A DNA stretch of 64,000 nucleotides from Taibaiella sp965229095 (GCA_965229095.1 OZ245855.1:4836001-4900000); one strand, 5' to 3'; counted from the stretch's first letter, positions 50,213 through 58,652 are shown. Notes: generated from the letters alone by a model not told the origin. Numbers and translations: made by a program.

Positions 50213-50220
50213 TATCTTTG
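50213..50220 (+). promoter_or_regulatory. Bacteroidota -7 box before pcm
   Basis: TATCTTTG matches TAnnTTTG and ends 16 bases before the chosen start at 50237. Confidence 0.55.
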
Positions 50221-50236
50221 CAGTATGTTACAAAGA

Positions 50237-50899
50237 ATGGAGAAGGAAGAAAGTTTTATGCATAAGGGGCTGCGCAAACAGCTTATAGAAGAATTACGCG
50301 AGAAGGGGATAAAGGACGAAAATGTATTGGAGGCCATGAACCGCATTCCCCGTCATTATTTCCTGGACCCTGCATTCGAGCGCATTGCTTACGAAGATCG
50401 TGCTTTCCCGATACTGGCCGGGCAAACGATCTCACAACCTTATACCGTTGCCTATCAAAGCCAGTTCCTGGAAATAAAGAAGTTTGATAAAGTGCTGGAG
50501 ATCGGTACCGGCAGCGCTTATCAGGCCTGCGTGCTGGCCGAGATGGGAGCATGGGTGTATACTATAGAAAGACAAAGGCAGTTGTTTGAGCACAACAACA
50601 ATTTTTTTTACCTGAAAAGATACCCGCAACTGAAACGCTTTTACGGCGACGGCTTTGAAGGGCTGCCTTCTTTTGCGCCTTTTGATAAAGTGATCATTAC
50701 GGCTGCAGCGCCCTTTATACCGCCCAAATTGCTGGACCAGATGAAAATGGGCGGCATCATGATCATACCCGTGGATGCAGATGAGGAAGGATCGGTACAG
50801 CAAATGAAACGGATCACCAAAACAGAGACCGGTTACCGGGAAGAGCTGCTGGACAATTTCAGCTTCGTACCGATGCTGGGCGGGAAAGAAAGAAAATAA
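50237..50899 (+). CDS. pcm: Protein-L-isoaspartate O-methyltransferase
   Basis: Repairs damaged proteins by methylating L-isoaspartyl residues with SAM. The frame is open from 50135, but ATG 50237 (MEKEESFMHKGLRKQLIEEL) matches the family start and follows a TATCTTTG promoter box; longer versions would read through the promoter. The 220 residues show family motifs: MNRIPRHYFLDPAFERIAYE, the substrate loop AFPILAGQTISQPYTVA, the SAM loop VLEIGTGSAYQACVLAEMG, and FDKVIITAAAPFIPPKLLDQ. It is followed 11 bp later by a thioredoxin-like gene, probably one operon. Confidence 0.92.
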   Translation: MEKEESFMHKGLRKQLIEELREKGIKDENVLEAMNRIPRHYFLDPAFERIAYEDRAFPILAGQTISQPYTVAYQSQFLEIKKFDKVLEIGTGSAYQACVLAEMGAWVYTIERQRQLFEHNNNFFYLKRYPQLKRFYGDGFEGLPSFAPFDKVIITAAAPFIPPKLLDQMKMGGIMIIPVDADEEGSVQQMKRITKTETGYREELLDNFSFVPMLGGKERK

Positions 50900-50910
50900 C
50901 CAGCAGCTAT

Positions 50911-51450
50911 ATGAGATACTTTTTGCGTTACTGTTTCCTGACTTGCCTTATTGCCTGTGCAACTGCCACACAGGCACAGCAGCAAAAGAAGCTTTCCTGG
51001 AACGATCAGTTCATCATCGATAAATCGGGGAAAGCCTTCCCGGTACAGGAATCCTTTGCAACGCTCAACGGAAAGGTCTACGATTTTGCCAACAGCAAAC
51101 GGCCGGCTTTCGTATATATCAGCTCCGAATCCTGCCTGCCCTGCAAGTTTGAGCTGCCTTTGTATCTCGAAGCCTGCGACGAACGCAAAGATGTCGACTT
51201 TGTTTATTTTACGACACAGGAAGATAGTGTTGCCGTATTGGAAAAATTCGGCGCTCAGGCCGGCAAGCCCAACCTGTATATTATTGCAAGGCCATATAGC
51301 TGGTTCTACGACAACCAGTTGTTCCTGGGTTTCCCCACGAAATATTTTATCAACAGTAAACGGAAAGTGGAAACGGTACAATTGGGTGGCTATATGGTAA
51401 AAGAAAAAGTGCTGGGCGAATGGCTCCCGGTTTTAACCCGTCTTCAATAA
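50911..51450 (+). CDS. Exported thioredoxin-like protein (TlpA type)
   Basis: Periplasmic thiol-disulfide protein of 179 residues with signal peptide (MRYFLRYCFLTCLIACATAT, cut near QAQ). The thioredoxin-like fold has CxxC in YISSESCLPCKFELPLYL and the cis-Pro region in GFPTKYFINSKRKVE. A variable region between them (FVYFTTQEDSVAVLEKF) fits TlpA/ResA folds. It starts 11 bp after pcm and ends 7 bp before the ABC ATPase, so all three are likely one operon. The link between protein repair, thiol exchange and this ATPase is not established. Confidence 0.8.
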   Translation: MRYFLRYCFLTCLIACATATQAQQQKKLSWNDQFIIDKSGKAFPVQESFATLNGKVYDFANSKRPAFVYISSESCLPCKFELPLYLEACDERKDVDFVYFTTQEDSVAVLEKFGAQAGKPNLYIIARPYSWFYDNQLFLGFPTKYFINSKRKVETVQLGGYMVKEKVLGEWLPVLTRLQ

Positions 51451-51457
51451 CGAAAAG

Positions 51458-52102
51458 ATGCAACTACAGCTTCATCATATTGTGCCCGAACCATTGAAAA
51501 GCCGCCTGGGCGCACAGCATTCCGATGTTTGGAATCAGGTGCAAACTATACAGCCGGGAGAAAAGATATTTTTCCAGGCCCCTTCGGGAAAGGGCAAGTC
51601 TACCTTCATGCATATCCTTTACGGCCTGAGAACGGACTATGAAGGTACAGCCTCCTGGGATGGCAGGGATGTGCGCCGGCAGGACGACGACCAATGGGCC
51701 GCTTTGCGCAGCAAGGATATCAGCATCGTATTCCAGGACCTGCGTCTGTTTGGCGACCTTACGGTAGAAGAGAATATAAGCATCAAGCAAAGCCTGACGA
51801 ATAGCGTGAGCATGGAGCAGGTGCAGCAATGGCTGCAATTGCTGGGGCTTGGCGGCAAATGGGAACAAAAAGCCGAAACGCTCTCCTATGGCGAACGCCA
51901 GCGGGTAGCTATTATCCGGAGCTTATTGCAGCCCTTTACATGGCTGCTGCTGGATGAGCCCTTTAGCCACCTGGATAACGAGAACGCAGCCAGGGCGGCA
52001 AGCCTGATCAGCCAAAGGGTAGCAGAGAATAATGCAGGAATGCTGCTGGTCGATCTTGAAGACAACGAATGGTTCCCCTATAACCGTAAAATGCTTTTGT
52101 AA
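51458..52102 (+). CDS. ABC-type ATPase with altered P-loop and no switch histidine
   Basis: LolD/MacB-size ATPase of 214 residues. P-loop reads FFQAPSGKGKSTFMHILYG, with Ala in place of the first Gly. The Q-loop is IVFQDLRLFGDLTVEENI. The signature is ETLSYGERQRVAII, with Tyr at the second Gly position. Walker B is TWLLLDEPFSHLD. The usual switch His is not visible; the region reads GMLLVDLEDNEWFPYN. Thus three nucleotide-site elements differ from typical exporters while Walker A Lys and the DE pair are kept. No permease is adjacent; it follows pcm and a thioredoxin-like gene. It may be a slow or regulatory ATPase. Confidence 0.75.
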   Translation: MQLQLHHIVPEPLKSRLGAQHSDVWNQVQTIQPGEKIFFQAPSGKGKSTFMHILYGLRTDYEGTASWDGRDVRRQDDDQWAALRSKDISIVFQDLRLFGDLTVEENISIKQSLTNSVSMEQVQQWLQLLGLGGKWEQKAETLSYGERQRVAIIRSLLQPFTWLLLDEPFSHLDNENAARAASLISQRVAENNAGMLLVDLEDNEWFPYNRKMLL

Positions 52103-52118
52103 CTTATATTTTTGTTTT

Positions 52119-52166
52119 ATAAAAAAGGGAGCGGGAGGAAAATTTTCTTCCCGCTCCCTTTTTTAT
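52119..52166 (+). terminator. Bidirectional terminator between ABC ATPase and LytTR gene
   Basis: Twenty-four bp arms (52119-52142 with 52143-52166, one mismatch) around GGGAGCGGGAGG, with A and T runs on the two outer sides. Confidence 0.87.
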
Positions 52167-52178
52167 AATGTCCGAGGC

Positions 52179-52910
52179 TTAAATGCCTAATACGGCTTTC
52201 AGCTTGGAATAGCCGCTGCGGCTTACGGGTATCTTGGCATTGTTGCGCAGGATCACACAATAATTTTCCTTCTCGTAAAGCTCTACTTTGTGGATATGCT
52301 GTACGTTCACGATATAGGAGCGATGTACCCTTACAAACTGGTGTACGGGAAGCTGTGCTTCGAAATGCGCCATGCGCTGGTGTTTCAGGAAATATTTGTC
52401 GGCAGTGGTCACCTTTACATAATCATCGGCAGCTTCTATATACAATACTTCGGGCAACGGGATGATCTTGATATGCCCGCCGTCCTTTACCACGATCCGT
52501 TGGGATTGCTCCGGCAATTGCAGGCCGCTCATATCTTTGGGTGGTTCTATCTCCGGGTGTTTGATCTGCGACCGCACTTTTTCCAGCGCTTTATGAAGCC
52601 TGTCCTGGCTTATCGGCTTTAACAGGTAATCCAGCGCATTTACTTCGAATGCCTTCAATGCGTATTCATCGTATGCCGTAGTGAAGATCACTTTGGGCGG
52701 GTTGTCGAGCAGTTCGAGCAACTCAAATCCCGTAATCTTGGGCATCTGTATATCGAGGAAGATAAGGTCGGGTTGGTGCTCCTGGATCGCTTTCATGCCT
52801 TCGAAGCCGTCGTTGCAGGACGCTACGATCTCGACGTCTTTTTCTTCTTCCAGCAGCTCGGCCAGTAAGGATCTTGCCAGCGGTTCATCATCAATCAGTA
52901 TCGTTTTCAT
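52179..52910 (-). CDS. LytTR-family response regulator
   Basis: Two-component regulator of 243 residues. Receiver domain: TILIDDEPLARSLLAELLE, phospho-Asp in PDLIFLDIQMPKITGFEL, VIFTTAYDEYALKAF and YLLKPISQD. LytTR DNA-binding domain at about 145-243: VLYIEAADDYVKVTTADKYF, FVRVHRSYIVNVQHIHKVEL and the ending ILRNNAKIPVSRSGYSKLKA. The kinase gene at 52941 ends 30 bp before this start. With the LiaF-like gene upstream they form a three-gene operon. Confidence 0.93.
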   Translation of the reverse strand: MKTILIDDEPLARSLLAELLEEEKDVEIVASCNDGFEGMKAIQEHQPDLIFLDIQMPKITGFELLELLDNPPKVIFTTAYDEYALKAFEVNALDYLLKPISQDRLHKALEKVRSQIKHPEIEPPKDMSGLQLPEQSQRIVVKDGGHIKIIPLPEVLYIEAADDYVKVTTADKYFLKHQRMAHFEAQLPVHQFVRVHRSYIVNVQHIHKVELYEKENYCVILRNNAKIPVSRSGYSKLKAVLGI

Positions 52911-52940
52911 ATAGTAAATGCTTTCGGTATGGAGAATGTG

Positions 52941-54029
52941 TTATGCCTTGTTGTCTGGTTCGGGTAAGGTGACCGGTATATTGATCACCGCCGTAAAGTA
53001 ATTATGCCCTTGTTCTGTTTCCTTTTCGGGGGAAAGGCTATCGCTGGTTACCGTTAACAGGTCGTTGCGAGCAAACAAGAGGTACAGCCTTCGTCGTACC
53101 GATTCCAATCCGAAACCAGTGCCTTTGGTCGTTACCGCATCGGGATCGTAAGGGTTAATAATGCTGAAAATAAACTGGTCCTTGGTTAAAACACCTTTGA
53201 TATAGATCGTAACCGGACCTATAGTACCATAGAGGCCATATTTAATGGCGTTTTCAACAAGGGGCTGCAGCAGGAAAGGCGGTATTTTAGCATCCATACA
53301 ATCGGCGTGGATATGCTCTTCGATAGTAAGCCTATGCCCAAACCGCACCTGCTCGATGCTGAGGTAGATCCGCAAATCTTCCAGCTCTTCCTTGATCGTG
53401 ATCTGGTCGTTGTCTTCTTTCTTTAAGGTATGCCGCAGGAATTCGGAAAGCTGTTGCACCATAATACGCGCATGTTTGGGTTCTTTGCCGATAAGCGCAT
53501 TGATCGAGTTAAGGCTGTTGAACAGGAAGTGCGGGTGCAATTGCTGGCGCAGCTTAAACAATTCTGCTTCCTTGCGTAACTGCAGGCTGTGCTGTTCCTG
53601 CTCGGTAAGCGACTCCTGGTTGGACAGGTGTTTTACAAAATAATTGATCAGGTTATAATCGCATAAAAGAATCCAGCCTATCAGTCCCCTGATGAAAAAA
53701 GTATCGTTCCAGAAAGCGGCATAATCCTTATTGTCAAAAGAGTTTTTTAAAGTCCACTGGCTCAGGAACAGCCATGCTGTCGCAAAGCCAAAACTCTGGG
53801 CCGCAATGATCCCGTAACGGGCAATGGGCGGTACATAATGACTGAAGCCGTATTCGAGAAAGAGGAAGATGCCGTAAAGCAGGAGGTTGCTGCCCAGGGC
53901 GTCGGCCAATGCAATATCGACAGGGAACTCCTTAAAGGCGCAAAGCCAGTAAAACTGAGCTGTGGCTATCGTGAGCAGCAGTATCGCTGCGCTGAGTTTT
54001 ACATTTAAGGTCTTGAAATGCGAAGCCAC
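52941..54029 (-). CDS. LytS-type sensor histidine kinase
   Basis: Membrane kinase of 362 residues. The N-terminal part has about four membrane helices (LSAAILLLTIATAQFYWLC, ALGSNLLLYGIFLFLEYGF, YGIIAAQSFGFATAWLFLS, FIRGLIGWILLCDYNLINYF). The phospho-His is in QLHPHFLFNSLNSINALIG. The ATPase domain has PPFLLQPLVENAIKYGLYG and GTGFGLESVRRRLYLLF. There is no large periplasmic sensor, unlike the kinase at 34638. It is the middle gene of the LiaF-like / kinase / regulator operon and likely senses membrane state. Confidence 0.92.
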   Translation of the reverse strand: MASHFKTLNVKLSAAILLLTIATAQFYWLCAFKEFPVDIALADALGSNLLLYGIFLFLEYGFSHYVPPIARYGIIAAQSFGFATAWLFLSQWTLKNSFDNKDYAAFWNDTFFIRGLIGWILLCDYNLINYFVKHLSNQESLTEQEQHSLQLRKEAELFKLRQQLHPHFLFNSLNSINALIGKEPKHARIMVQQLSEFLRHTLKKEDNDQITIKEELEDLRIYLSIEQVRFGHRLTIEEHIHADCMDAKIPPFLLQPLVENAIKYGLYGTIGPVTIYIKGVLTKDQFIFSIINPYDPDAVTTKGTGFGLESVRRRLYLLFARNDLLTVTSDSLSPEKETEQGHNYFTAVINIPVTLPEPDNKA

Positions 54030-54094
54030 TCCCTGGATTTGGTTTTAAGGATACAAAGAAGAATAGTTGGATTGATGCTGTCGTTAATACCCGA

Positions 54095-54889
54095 TCAATA
54101 ACTCTTGATTTCTATACCGCCAAACATGATATTGCCTTTAAGCACCAGGGTTTTGCCCGATTCCTGCACATTGGGGGCCACGGTACGCCTGTCTTCGATG
54201 CCCCCGAAAATTACGGATATTTCGTTTTTCAGGTTCCAGTTGGAAGGAATAATAATATCGACACCGCCAAACATAACCGATACATCGAGGATAGCCGTTC
54301 CCTGGAAATCGGCCTGGGCAAAGTTGACTTGCGCCCCGCCGAAGGAGCTGGATATATTGCCACCCCTGAAATTCTTGGAGAAAATATTGCGTTCTACACT
54401 GCCGAATGTGGCGCTTACATTCACAATATCATCGGAAACGTCTGATTCTGTGGTATCGCCGAATTCCGTTGTCTGATGCCAGTGTTTGCCATGTTGGTGC
54501 CAGTGCCTGCCATGTCGTGGCCTGCAGTCCCTGCTGAGGCGGTTTCTTTTAAGAATTACAAAAACACCAAGCAGAATGATACCTATGGGGAAAGCGTAAG
54601 GTCGGAGGTTAAGCGTAATCAGGTCATTTTCATACATCAGGAAGTAGCCCCCTATCACCACCAATACCAGCCAGGCTATATTCCGGAATCCGTTTTTAAG
54701 ACCGCTGAAAATACCGATACCGATCAGGAGTACAGGCCAGGTAAAGAACCAGCCTGGGAACATGCCTGCCGTAGACGGTATTTTACTCAAAAGGAAGAGC
54801 ACACCAATAATAATTAAAACCAATCCGCCCCATCTGTTGTTGTGTTCCGGCCGAACACGTTTTTGGGGTTTTGTCGCTGCGTTTTCCAT
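54095..54889 (-). CDS. LiaF-like membrane protein (LiaF C-terminal / DUF5668 type)
   Basis: First gene of the operon with the LytS/LytTR pair, 264 residues. Four membrane helices occupy residues 20-115 (GGLVLIIIGVLFLLSKIPST, FFTWPVLLIGIGIFSG, IAWLVLVVIGGYFLMYE, AFPIGIILLGVFVILK). A His-rich linker follows (RHGRHWHQHGKHWHQTTE). The C-terminal domain has repeated Phe-Gly-Gly strands: SATFGSVERN, SSFGGAQVNF, VMFGGVDIIIPSNW, VIFGGIEDRR, IMFGGIEI, typical of the LiaF / 'cell wall-active antibiotic response' domain. In Bacillus, LiaF restrains a kinase; a similar role here is inference. Confidence 0.8.
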   Translation of the reverse strand: MENAATKPQKRVRPEHNNRWGGLVLIIIGVLFLLSKIPSTAGMFPGWFFTWPVLLIGIGIFSGLKNGFRNIAWLVLVVIGGYFLMYENDLITLNLRPYAFPIGIILLGVFVILKRNRLSRDCRPRHGRHWHQHGKHWHQTTEFGDTTESDVSDDIVNVSATFGSVERNIFSKNFRGGNISSSFGGAQVNFAQADFQGTAILDVSVMFGGVDIIIPSNWNLKNEISVIFGGIEDRRTVAPNVQESGKTLVLKGNIMFGGIEIKSY

Positions 54890-55036
54890 TGTTCTGTTAA
54901 ATTAATATACAGCAAAAGTAGACGTACTGTAGAAAAATCAAAATGTTGTTTCGATAAAGGGGGGCAAATATTCGGTAAACGGGGCTTCTTAACCTGTTAT
55001 TAAGTCCCTTAAGCCCGCTTTGGCGTTTACCGAAGG

Positions 55037-56167
55037 CTATATCTGCCCGAAAAGCTTCATGATATTATCCCTGAAATGCTCCCAACTGTACTTTTTCTTC
55101 TCCTCCTGCAGGTTCTTGGCAAAGTCTTCTTCCTTGTTTTCCCGGTAAAAGCGGAGTATGGCATCGGCAATGGCACCGGCATCGGGTGGAGTTATAAATC
55201 CGACCTTATTGTCCGGAACTATTTCGGGAAGGCCGCCTACATTAGTCACGATCATCGGCTTTTCAAAATGATAAGCAATCTGTGAAATGCCACTTTGGGT
55301 AGCCGTGCGGTAGGGCTGCACTACACAGTCGGCGGCAGAAAAATAAGAGCGCACTTCGCTGTTGGGAATAAAATCGGTAAACAAGTGCAGCCTGTCCCTG
55401 ATCTGCAGCTTGTCGATCTGAGATTCATAAGCCTCCTTATCGCCATAATATTCACCGGCTACGATCAATTGGATGCCTTCGGCAGCGATGCGCTCATCGG
55501 CCATGGCTTCCAGCAATATGTCCAGCCCTTTGTATTTACGGATAAAACCAAAAAACAGGATATACTTGCCTGTTGTCGGCAAGTGCAATAGGTTGCGGGC
55601 TTCCATTTTCGAAATAGCAGTTCCATAAACATCATATACCGGGTGCGGGGAAAACAAGGCCGGCTTATGTGGTTCAAACCGGCGCAGGTCTTTGAGCACC
55701 TCATGGCTCATACTGAGAAAAGCATCGACCGGTTTCAGGAAGTAACGGATAAATGGTATATCGCCCGGGCGTTTCTCGTGCGGGATCACATTGTCCAGGA
55801 TGCTAATTACCTTGGTATGCCTGTTTTTCCTGATCCCTCTTAAAATAGTGCCGAAGGCGGGCCCCATAAAAGGCAGCCAGAATTTGATCAGGACAAGATC
55901 GGCCTTTTTCCGTTTCAACTGTGCACCCAGGCGTAGCCAGTTAATGGGATTTACGGAATTGATCCTTTGGGTAATCTTTAATCCTTCGGGTGCAGGCTCT
56001 TCCGAATACTGGGTTTTGCCGGGGAACAGGAAGCCGGGATACTGTAACGTAAAGGTAATAAGCTCTACCTCGTGGCCCTGCTCCTGTAATACATAAGCCA
56101 GGCGCTCGTTGAAAGAAGCCAATCCTCCTTTGAAGGGAAATGCAGTCCCGATAACAATAATTTTCAA
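55037..56167 (-). CDS. Family 4 glycosyltransferase
   Basis: Retaining GT-B glycosyltransferase of 376 residues. N-terminal acceptor domain: KIIVIGTAFPFKGGLASFNE, LAYVLQEQGHEVELITFTL. C-terminal donor domain: KYILFFGFIRKYKGLDILLE, IPNSEVRSYFSAADCVVQPY, then RTATQSGISQIAYHFEKPMI and TNVGGLPEIVPDNKVGFI, covering the E-x7-E-like region of GT4. The TFTLQYPGFLFPGKTQY segment is typical of a Bacteroidota subgroup. No sugar synthesis genes are nearby, so the product is unknown. It lies 57 bp after yjjG on the same strand. Confidence 0.88.
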   Translation of the reverse strand: MKIIVIGTAFPFKGGLASFNERLAYVLQEQGHEVELITFTLQYPGFLFPGKTQYSEEPAPEGLKITQRINSVNPINWLRLGAQLKRKKADLVLIKFWLPFMGPAFGTILRGIRKNRHTKVISILDNVIPHEKRPGDIPFIRYFLKPVDAFLSMSHEVLKDLRRFEPHKPALFSPHPVYDVYGTAISKMEARNLLHLPTTGKYILFFGFIRKYKGLDILLEAMADERIAAEGIQLIVAGEYYGDKEAYESQIDKLQIRDRLHLFTDFIPNSEVRSYFSAADCVVQPYRTATQSGISQIAYHFEKPMIVTNVGGLPEIVPDNKVGFITPPDAGAIADAILRFYRENKEEDFAKNLQEEKKKYSWEHFRDNIMKLFGQI

Positions 56168-56224
56168 ATAAGCGTGATTTGTGGATTTTATAAAGACGAA
56201 TAAAGCGATCCGGAATACTATTGC

Positions 56225-56923
56225 TTACAGTAATTGTTTCAACCTGCTCAGACAATCGATCTCGTAAGTAGGGCTTTCCTGGTGGGGAATCCTACCCGGG
56301 TTAAAATACACCTGGTCCATGCCATAGTCCTTTGCACCTTTTATATCGGCTTCCAGGGCATCTCCGATCATCAGGCTTTCCTGTACGCTTGCGCCCGTAG
56401 CCTGCAGGGCATAGGCAAAGATAGCTGGCATAGGTTTCATGCTATTACTGCTTTCGGAGGTAATCACCTGCCCGAAATAATGATCGATGCCGGAAGTGCG
56501 CATTTTTTGCCATTGGGTTACTTCAAAGCCATTGGTGATCATGTGCAGTTGGTAATTCTTTTCCCGGCAAAAATCCAGCACTTCGATGGCATACGGCATC
56601 AGCTTACCTTGCTGCGGCAGCATTTCTAGGTATTGCTCGCTCATCTTAAGCGATAAAGCATTGTCCGCAATTTTAAAATCAAGTAAAGTATGCCACATGC
56701 GTTTCCAGCGTAGGTCGTCGCGGTGGATAAATCCTTTACGGAAACGCTCCCAGAAACGTTCGTTGTGCATTTCATAGGTGCTGCGGAAGGCTTCGAAATC
56801 GGCGATGCCCCTGGCTTCAAGGCCGAATTCAACATATAGCTTTTGCAGGGTAATGCCTGAATTGCTTTCGAAATCCCATAAGGTATGGTCCAGGTCGAAG
56901 AATAAATGTTTGTAAGTGCTCAT
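56225..56923 (-). CDS. yjjG: YjjG-family HAD pyrimidine nucleotidase
   Basis: HAD-superfamily phosphatase of 232 residues that hydrolyses nucleoside monophosphates, preferring non-canonical pyrimidines. Motif I is HLFFDLDHTLWDFESN (two catalytic Asp). Motif II is HMITNGFEVTQWQKM. Motif III Lys is in ITSESSNSMKPMPAIFAYAL. Motif IV is SLMIGDALEADIKGAKDYGM. The DHTLWDFE form of motif I and the length match YjjG. It lies 27 bp after the DUF4286 gene on the same strand, so DUF4286-yjjG-GT4 may be one transcript. Confidence 0.87.
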   Translation of the reverse strand: MSTYKHLFFDLDHTLWDFESNSGITLQKLYVEFGLEARGIADFEAFRSTYEMHNERFWERFRKGFIHRDDLRWKRMWHTLLDFKIADNALSLKMSEQYLEMLPQQGKLMPYAIEVLDFCREKNYQLHMITNGFEVTQWQKMRTSGIDHYFGQVITSESSNSMKPMPAIFAYALQATGASVQESLMIGDALEADIKGAKDYGMDQVYFNPGRIPHQESPTYEIDCLSRLKQLL

Positions 56924-56950
56924 GGCTGCTCAATACGGATTGGTCTTCTG

Positions 56951-57256
56951 CTAATTAATCACTTCCATTACAGTGCGGAACGCCGCAAATTTATTGCCGA
57001 ACTTATCGAGGCTCTTTTTTCGCATATGCGGTGCGTGCTCGTTCACATAGCTCTGGTAATTCTCGATGCTGTCGCTGTGGTATTGTATCACGAAGGTAAC
57101 CCCCTCGCTTTCGTCCTGCTCCATAAGCCGGCACAGCCGGTAATCGCTGAAAAGCCCGGTACTCATCATGTCGCTCAGGTGTTCTTCATGCATCCATTTT
57201 ATCCATTTGTCGGCTATACCCGGTTCTACTTTTACGGTAACGTTATAAATGATCAT
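56951..57256 (-). CDS. DUF4286 family protein
   Basis: A 101-residue cytoplasmic protein of the Bacteroidota DUF4286 family, function unknown. The ferredoxin-like alpha/beta start MIIYNVTVKVEPGIADKWIK, then WMHEEHLSDMMSTGLFSDYR and TFVIQYHSDSIENYQSYVNE are family landmarks. It resembles dimeric alpha-beta barrel proteins. ATG 57256 is preferred over 57265 because the strand begins at MIIYN. Same strand as yjjG (27 bp) and DoxX (48 bp). Confidence 0.82.
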   Translation of the reverse strand: MIIYNVTVKVEPGIADKWIKWMHEEHLSDMMSTGLFSDYRLCRLMEQDESEGVTFVIQYHSDSIENYQSYVNEHAPHMRKKSLDKFGNKFAAFRTVMEVIN

Positions 57257-57304
57257 CGTGGTCAACTGTAATTTTTTGTTTTTTTTAATGAAGGCAATAG
57301 CTGC

Positions 57305-57712
57305 CTATTTTTTACTGATCCTTGCGTCCAGGCTGTATTTGCCTGGTCCCAGCAGCAGCAGCACAAGATAAGCGGCAAGCAATGCCGGCACCACCTCGTT
57401 CTTGCCGGGAAAGGCCCAATGGCCGGTATCCATAATTACCAGGATGCATACCAGCAACGGAATCGTGGCCAGCCTGGTCATAAGCCCCAGCAACAGCAGC
57501 AGGGAACAAAAGAACTCGGCAAAGGTAGCCAACCCCAGGGAAAGTGGGGAGCTCAGGCCCATGAAATGCACAAAGCTGTGCTTACGCATGGCAAAATGGG
57601 AAAGCTTATCCCAGCCGTGAGGCAACATAAGCAAGCCTGCAGCCAGCCTCAGGATAAGCATTGCTATATTAAAAGCCCGGGGGGAATAGCTGTGGTAAAA
57701 TAATTTTTTCAA
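57305..57712 (-). CDS. DoxX family membrane protein
   Basis: Inner-membrane protein of about 135 residues in the DoxX family, linked in other bacteria to redox or thiosulfate metabolism; role here unknown. Four helices are seen: AMLILRLAAGLLMLPHGWDK, LGLATFAEFFCSLLLLLGLM, LATIPLLVCILVIMD and VVPALLAAYLVLLLLG. The hallmark FxxH/HGWDKLSHF is present. No ATG opens the frame; TTG 57712 (LKKLFYHSYSPRAFN) is the likeliest start, with a longer TTG version at 57778. It diverges from DUF2461. Confidence 0.8.
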   Translation of the reverse strand: MKKLFYHSYSPRAFNIAMLILRLAAGLLMLPHGWDKLSHFAMRKHSFVHFMGLSSPLSLGLATFAEFFCSLLLLLGLMTRLATIPLLVCILVIMDTGHWAFPGKNEVVPALLAAYLVLLLLGPGKYSLDARISKK

Positions 57713-57784
57713 GCTTTGGTTTTTTAGCAGCAAAGAGCAGCCTTGCCGGCATAGTCCCGCTTTTTCAGAAAGCCACAAAAATAT

Positions 57785-57792
57785 TACTTTTG
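57785..57792 (+). promoter_or_regulatory. Bacteroidota -7 box before DUF2461
   Basis: TACTTTTG matches TAnnTTTG, 33 bp before the ATG at 57826. Confidence 0.5.
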
Positions 57793-57825
57793 AAGGGCAC
57801 TACTTATTAATAACCTGTCAATATT

Positions 57826-58482
57826 ATGATATCCCAACCAACGATCCAGTTTTTAAAACAACTGAAACAAAACAACAATAAAGAATGGATGGATGCCCAT
57901 CGTAAGGAATACGAAGCCGCCAAGAAGGATTTTGAAATGTATGTAACGGCTGTATTGGAAGGGCTGAGCGGCTTTGAGCCCTTGTTTGGGGATATCCCGC
58001 CCAAACAATGCATGTTCCGGATCAACAGGGATATCCGCTTCTCGGAAGATAAGTCGCCCTATAAAACCAATTTTGGCGCCCACTTTACCATAGGAGGCAA
58101 GAAATCGCCGCATGCCGGTTATTACTTCCACCTGGAACCGGGATCGGCCTTTATTGGCGGCGGCGCCTGGATGCCTCCTGCCGATATGCTTAAAAAGATC
58201 AGGCAGGAGATAGATTACGACCTTGCCGCTTTTGAAAAGATAATTAACCAGAAAGAGTTCCGGAAGCTATATCCTAAAATAGACGGAGAACAATTGAAAA
58301 AAGCGCCGCAGGGCTATGATCCGGAAAACCCGGCTATCGAATACCTGCGCTTCAAAAGCTTTACAGTAGGGCATCCCGTGAGCGATAAAGAAATTACCGA
58401 TAAAGCATTTGTAAAGCAAACCCTGCATTCTATGAAGACGATGAAGCCTTTTATCGACTTCCTGAACCGGGCGGTAGAATAA
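57826..58482 (+). CDS. DUF2461 (TIGR02453) family protein
   Basis: A 218-residue cytoplasmic protein of the DUF2461 family, function unknown. Landmarks: FLKQLKQNNNKEWMDAHRKE, CMFRINRDIRFSEDKSPYKT, FGAHFTIGGKKSPHAGYYFH, GGAWMPPADMLKKIRQEI and LKKAPQGYDPENPAIEYLRF with KSFTVGHPV. Full length. It stands alone with its own promoter box and a terminator downstream. Confidence 0.9.
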   Translation: MISQPTIQFLKQLKQNNNKEWMDAHRKEYEAAKKDFEMYVTAVLEGLSGFEPLFGDIPPKQCMFRINRDIRFSEDKSPYKTNFGAHFTIGGKKSPHAGYYFHLEPGSAFIGGGAWMPPADMLKKIRQEIDYDLAAFEKIINQKEFRKLYPKIDGEQLKKAPQGYDPENPAIEYLRFKSFTVGHPVSDKEITDKAFVKQTLHSMKTMKPFIDFLNRAVE

Positions 58483-58537
58483 ACAATGCCACAGGCCCGG
58501 TTCTCCCCTGGGATAGGGCAGTACAAGGCATGATTTC

Positions 58538-58582
58538 TAACAGGAAGCCGGAGACTTTATTTCTTCGGCTTCCTTGTTTTTG
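58538..58582 (+). terminator. Terminator after DUF2461
   Basis: Inverted repeat CAGGAAGCCG (58541-58550) with CGGCTTCCTTG (58566-58576), one bulge, followed by TTTTT. Confidence 0.72.
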
Positions 58583-58652
58583 GCCGGAAAGCTTCCGGAA
58601 ATGTGGTTGCCTGTTCATCGGTCAATACCGTAATTTTTTTAGTATCGATCAT
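58557..58652 (-). CDS. Possible 31-residue basic peptide
   Basis: A minus-strand ORF with a strong Shine-Dalgarno (GGGAGAAGG) five bases before its ATG. It reads MIDTKKITVLTDEQATTFPE followed by AFRPKTRKPKK. No family recognised. Its 3' end runs through the loop side of the terminator of DUF2461, and it may be a fragment of a larger gene or a real small protein. Confidence 0.3.
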   Translation of the reverse strand: MIDTKKITVLTDEQATTFPEAFRPKTRKPKK

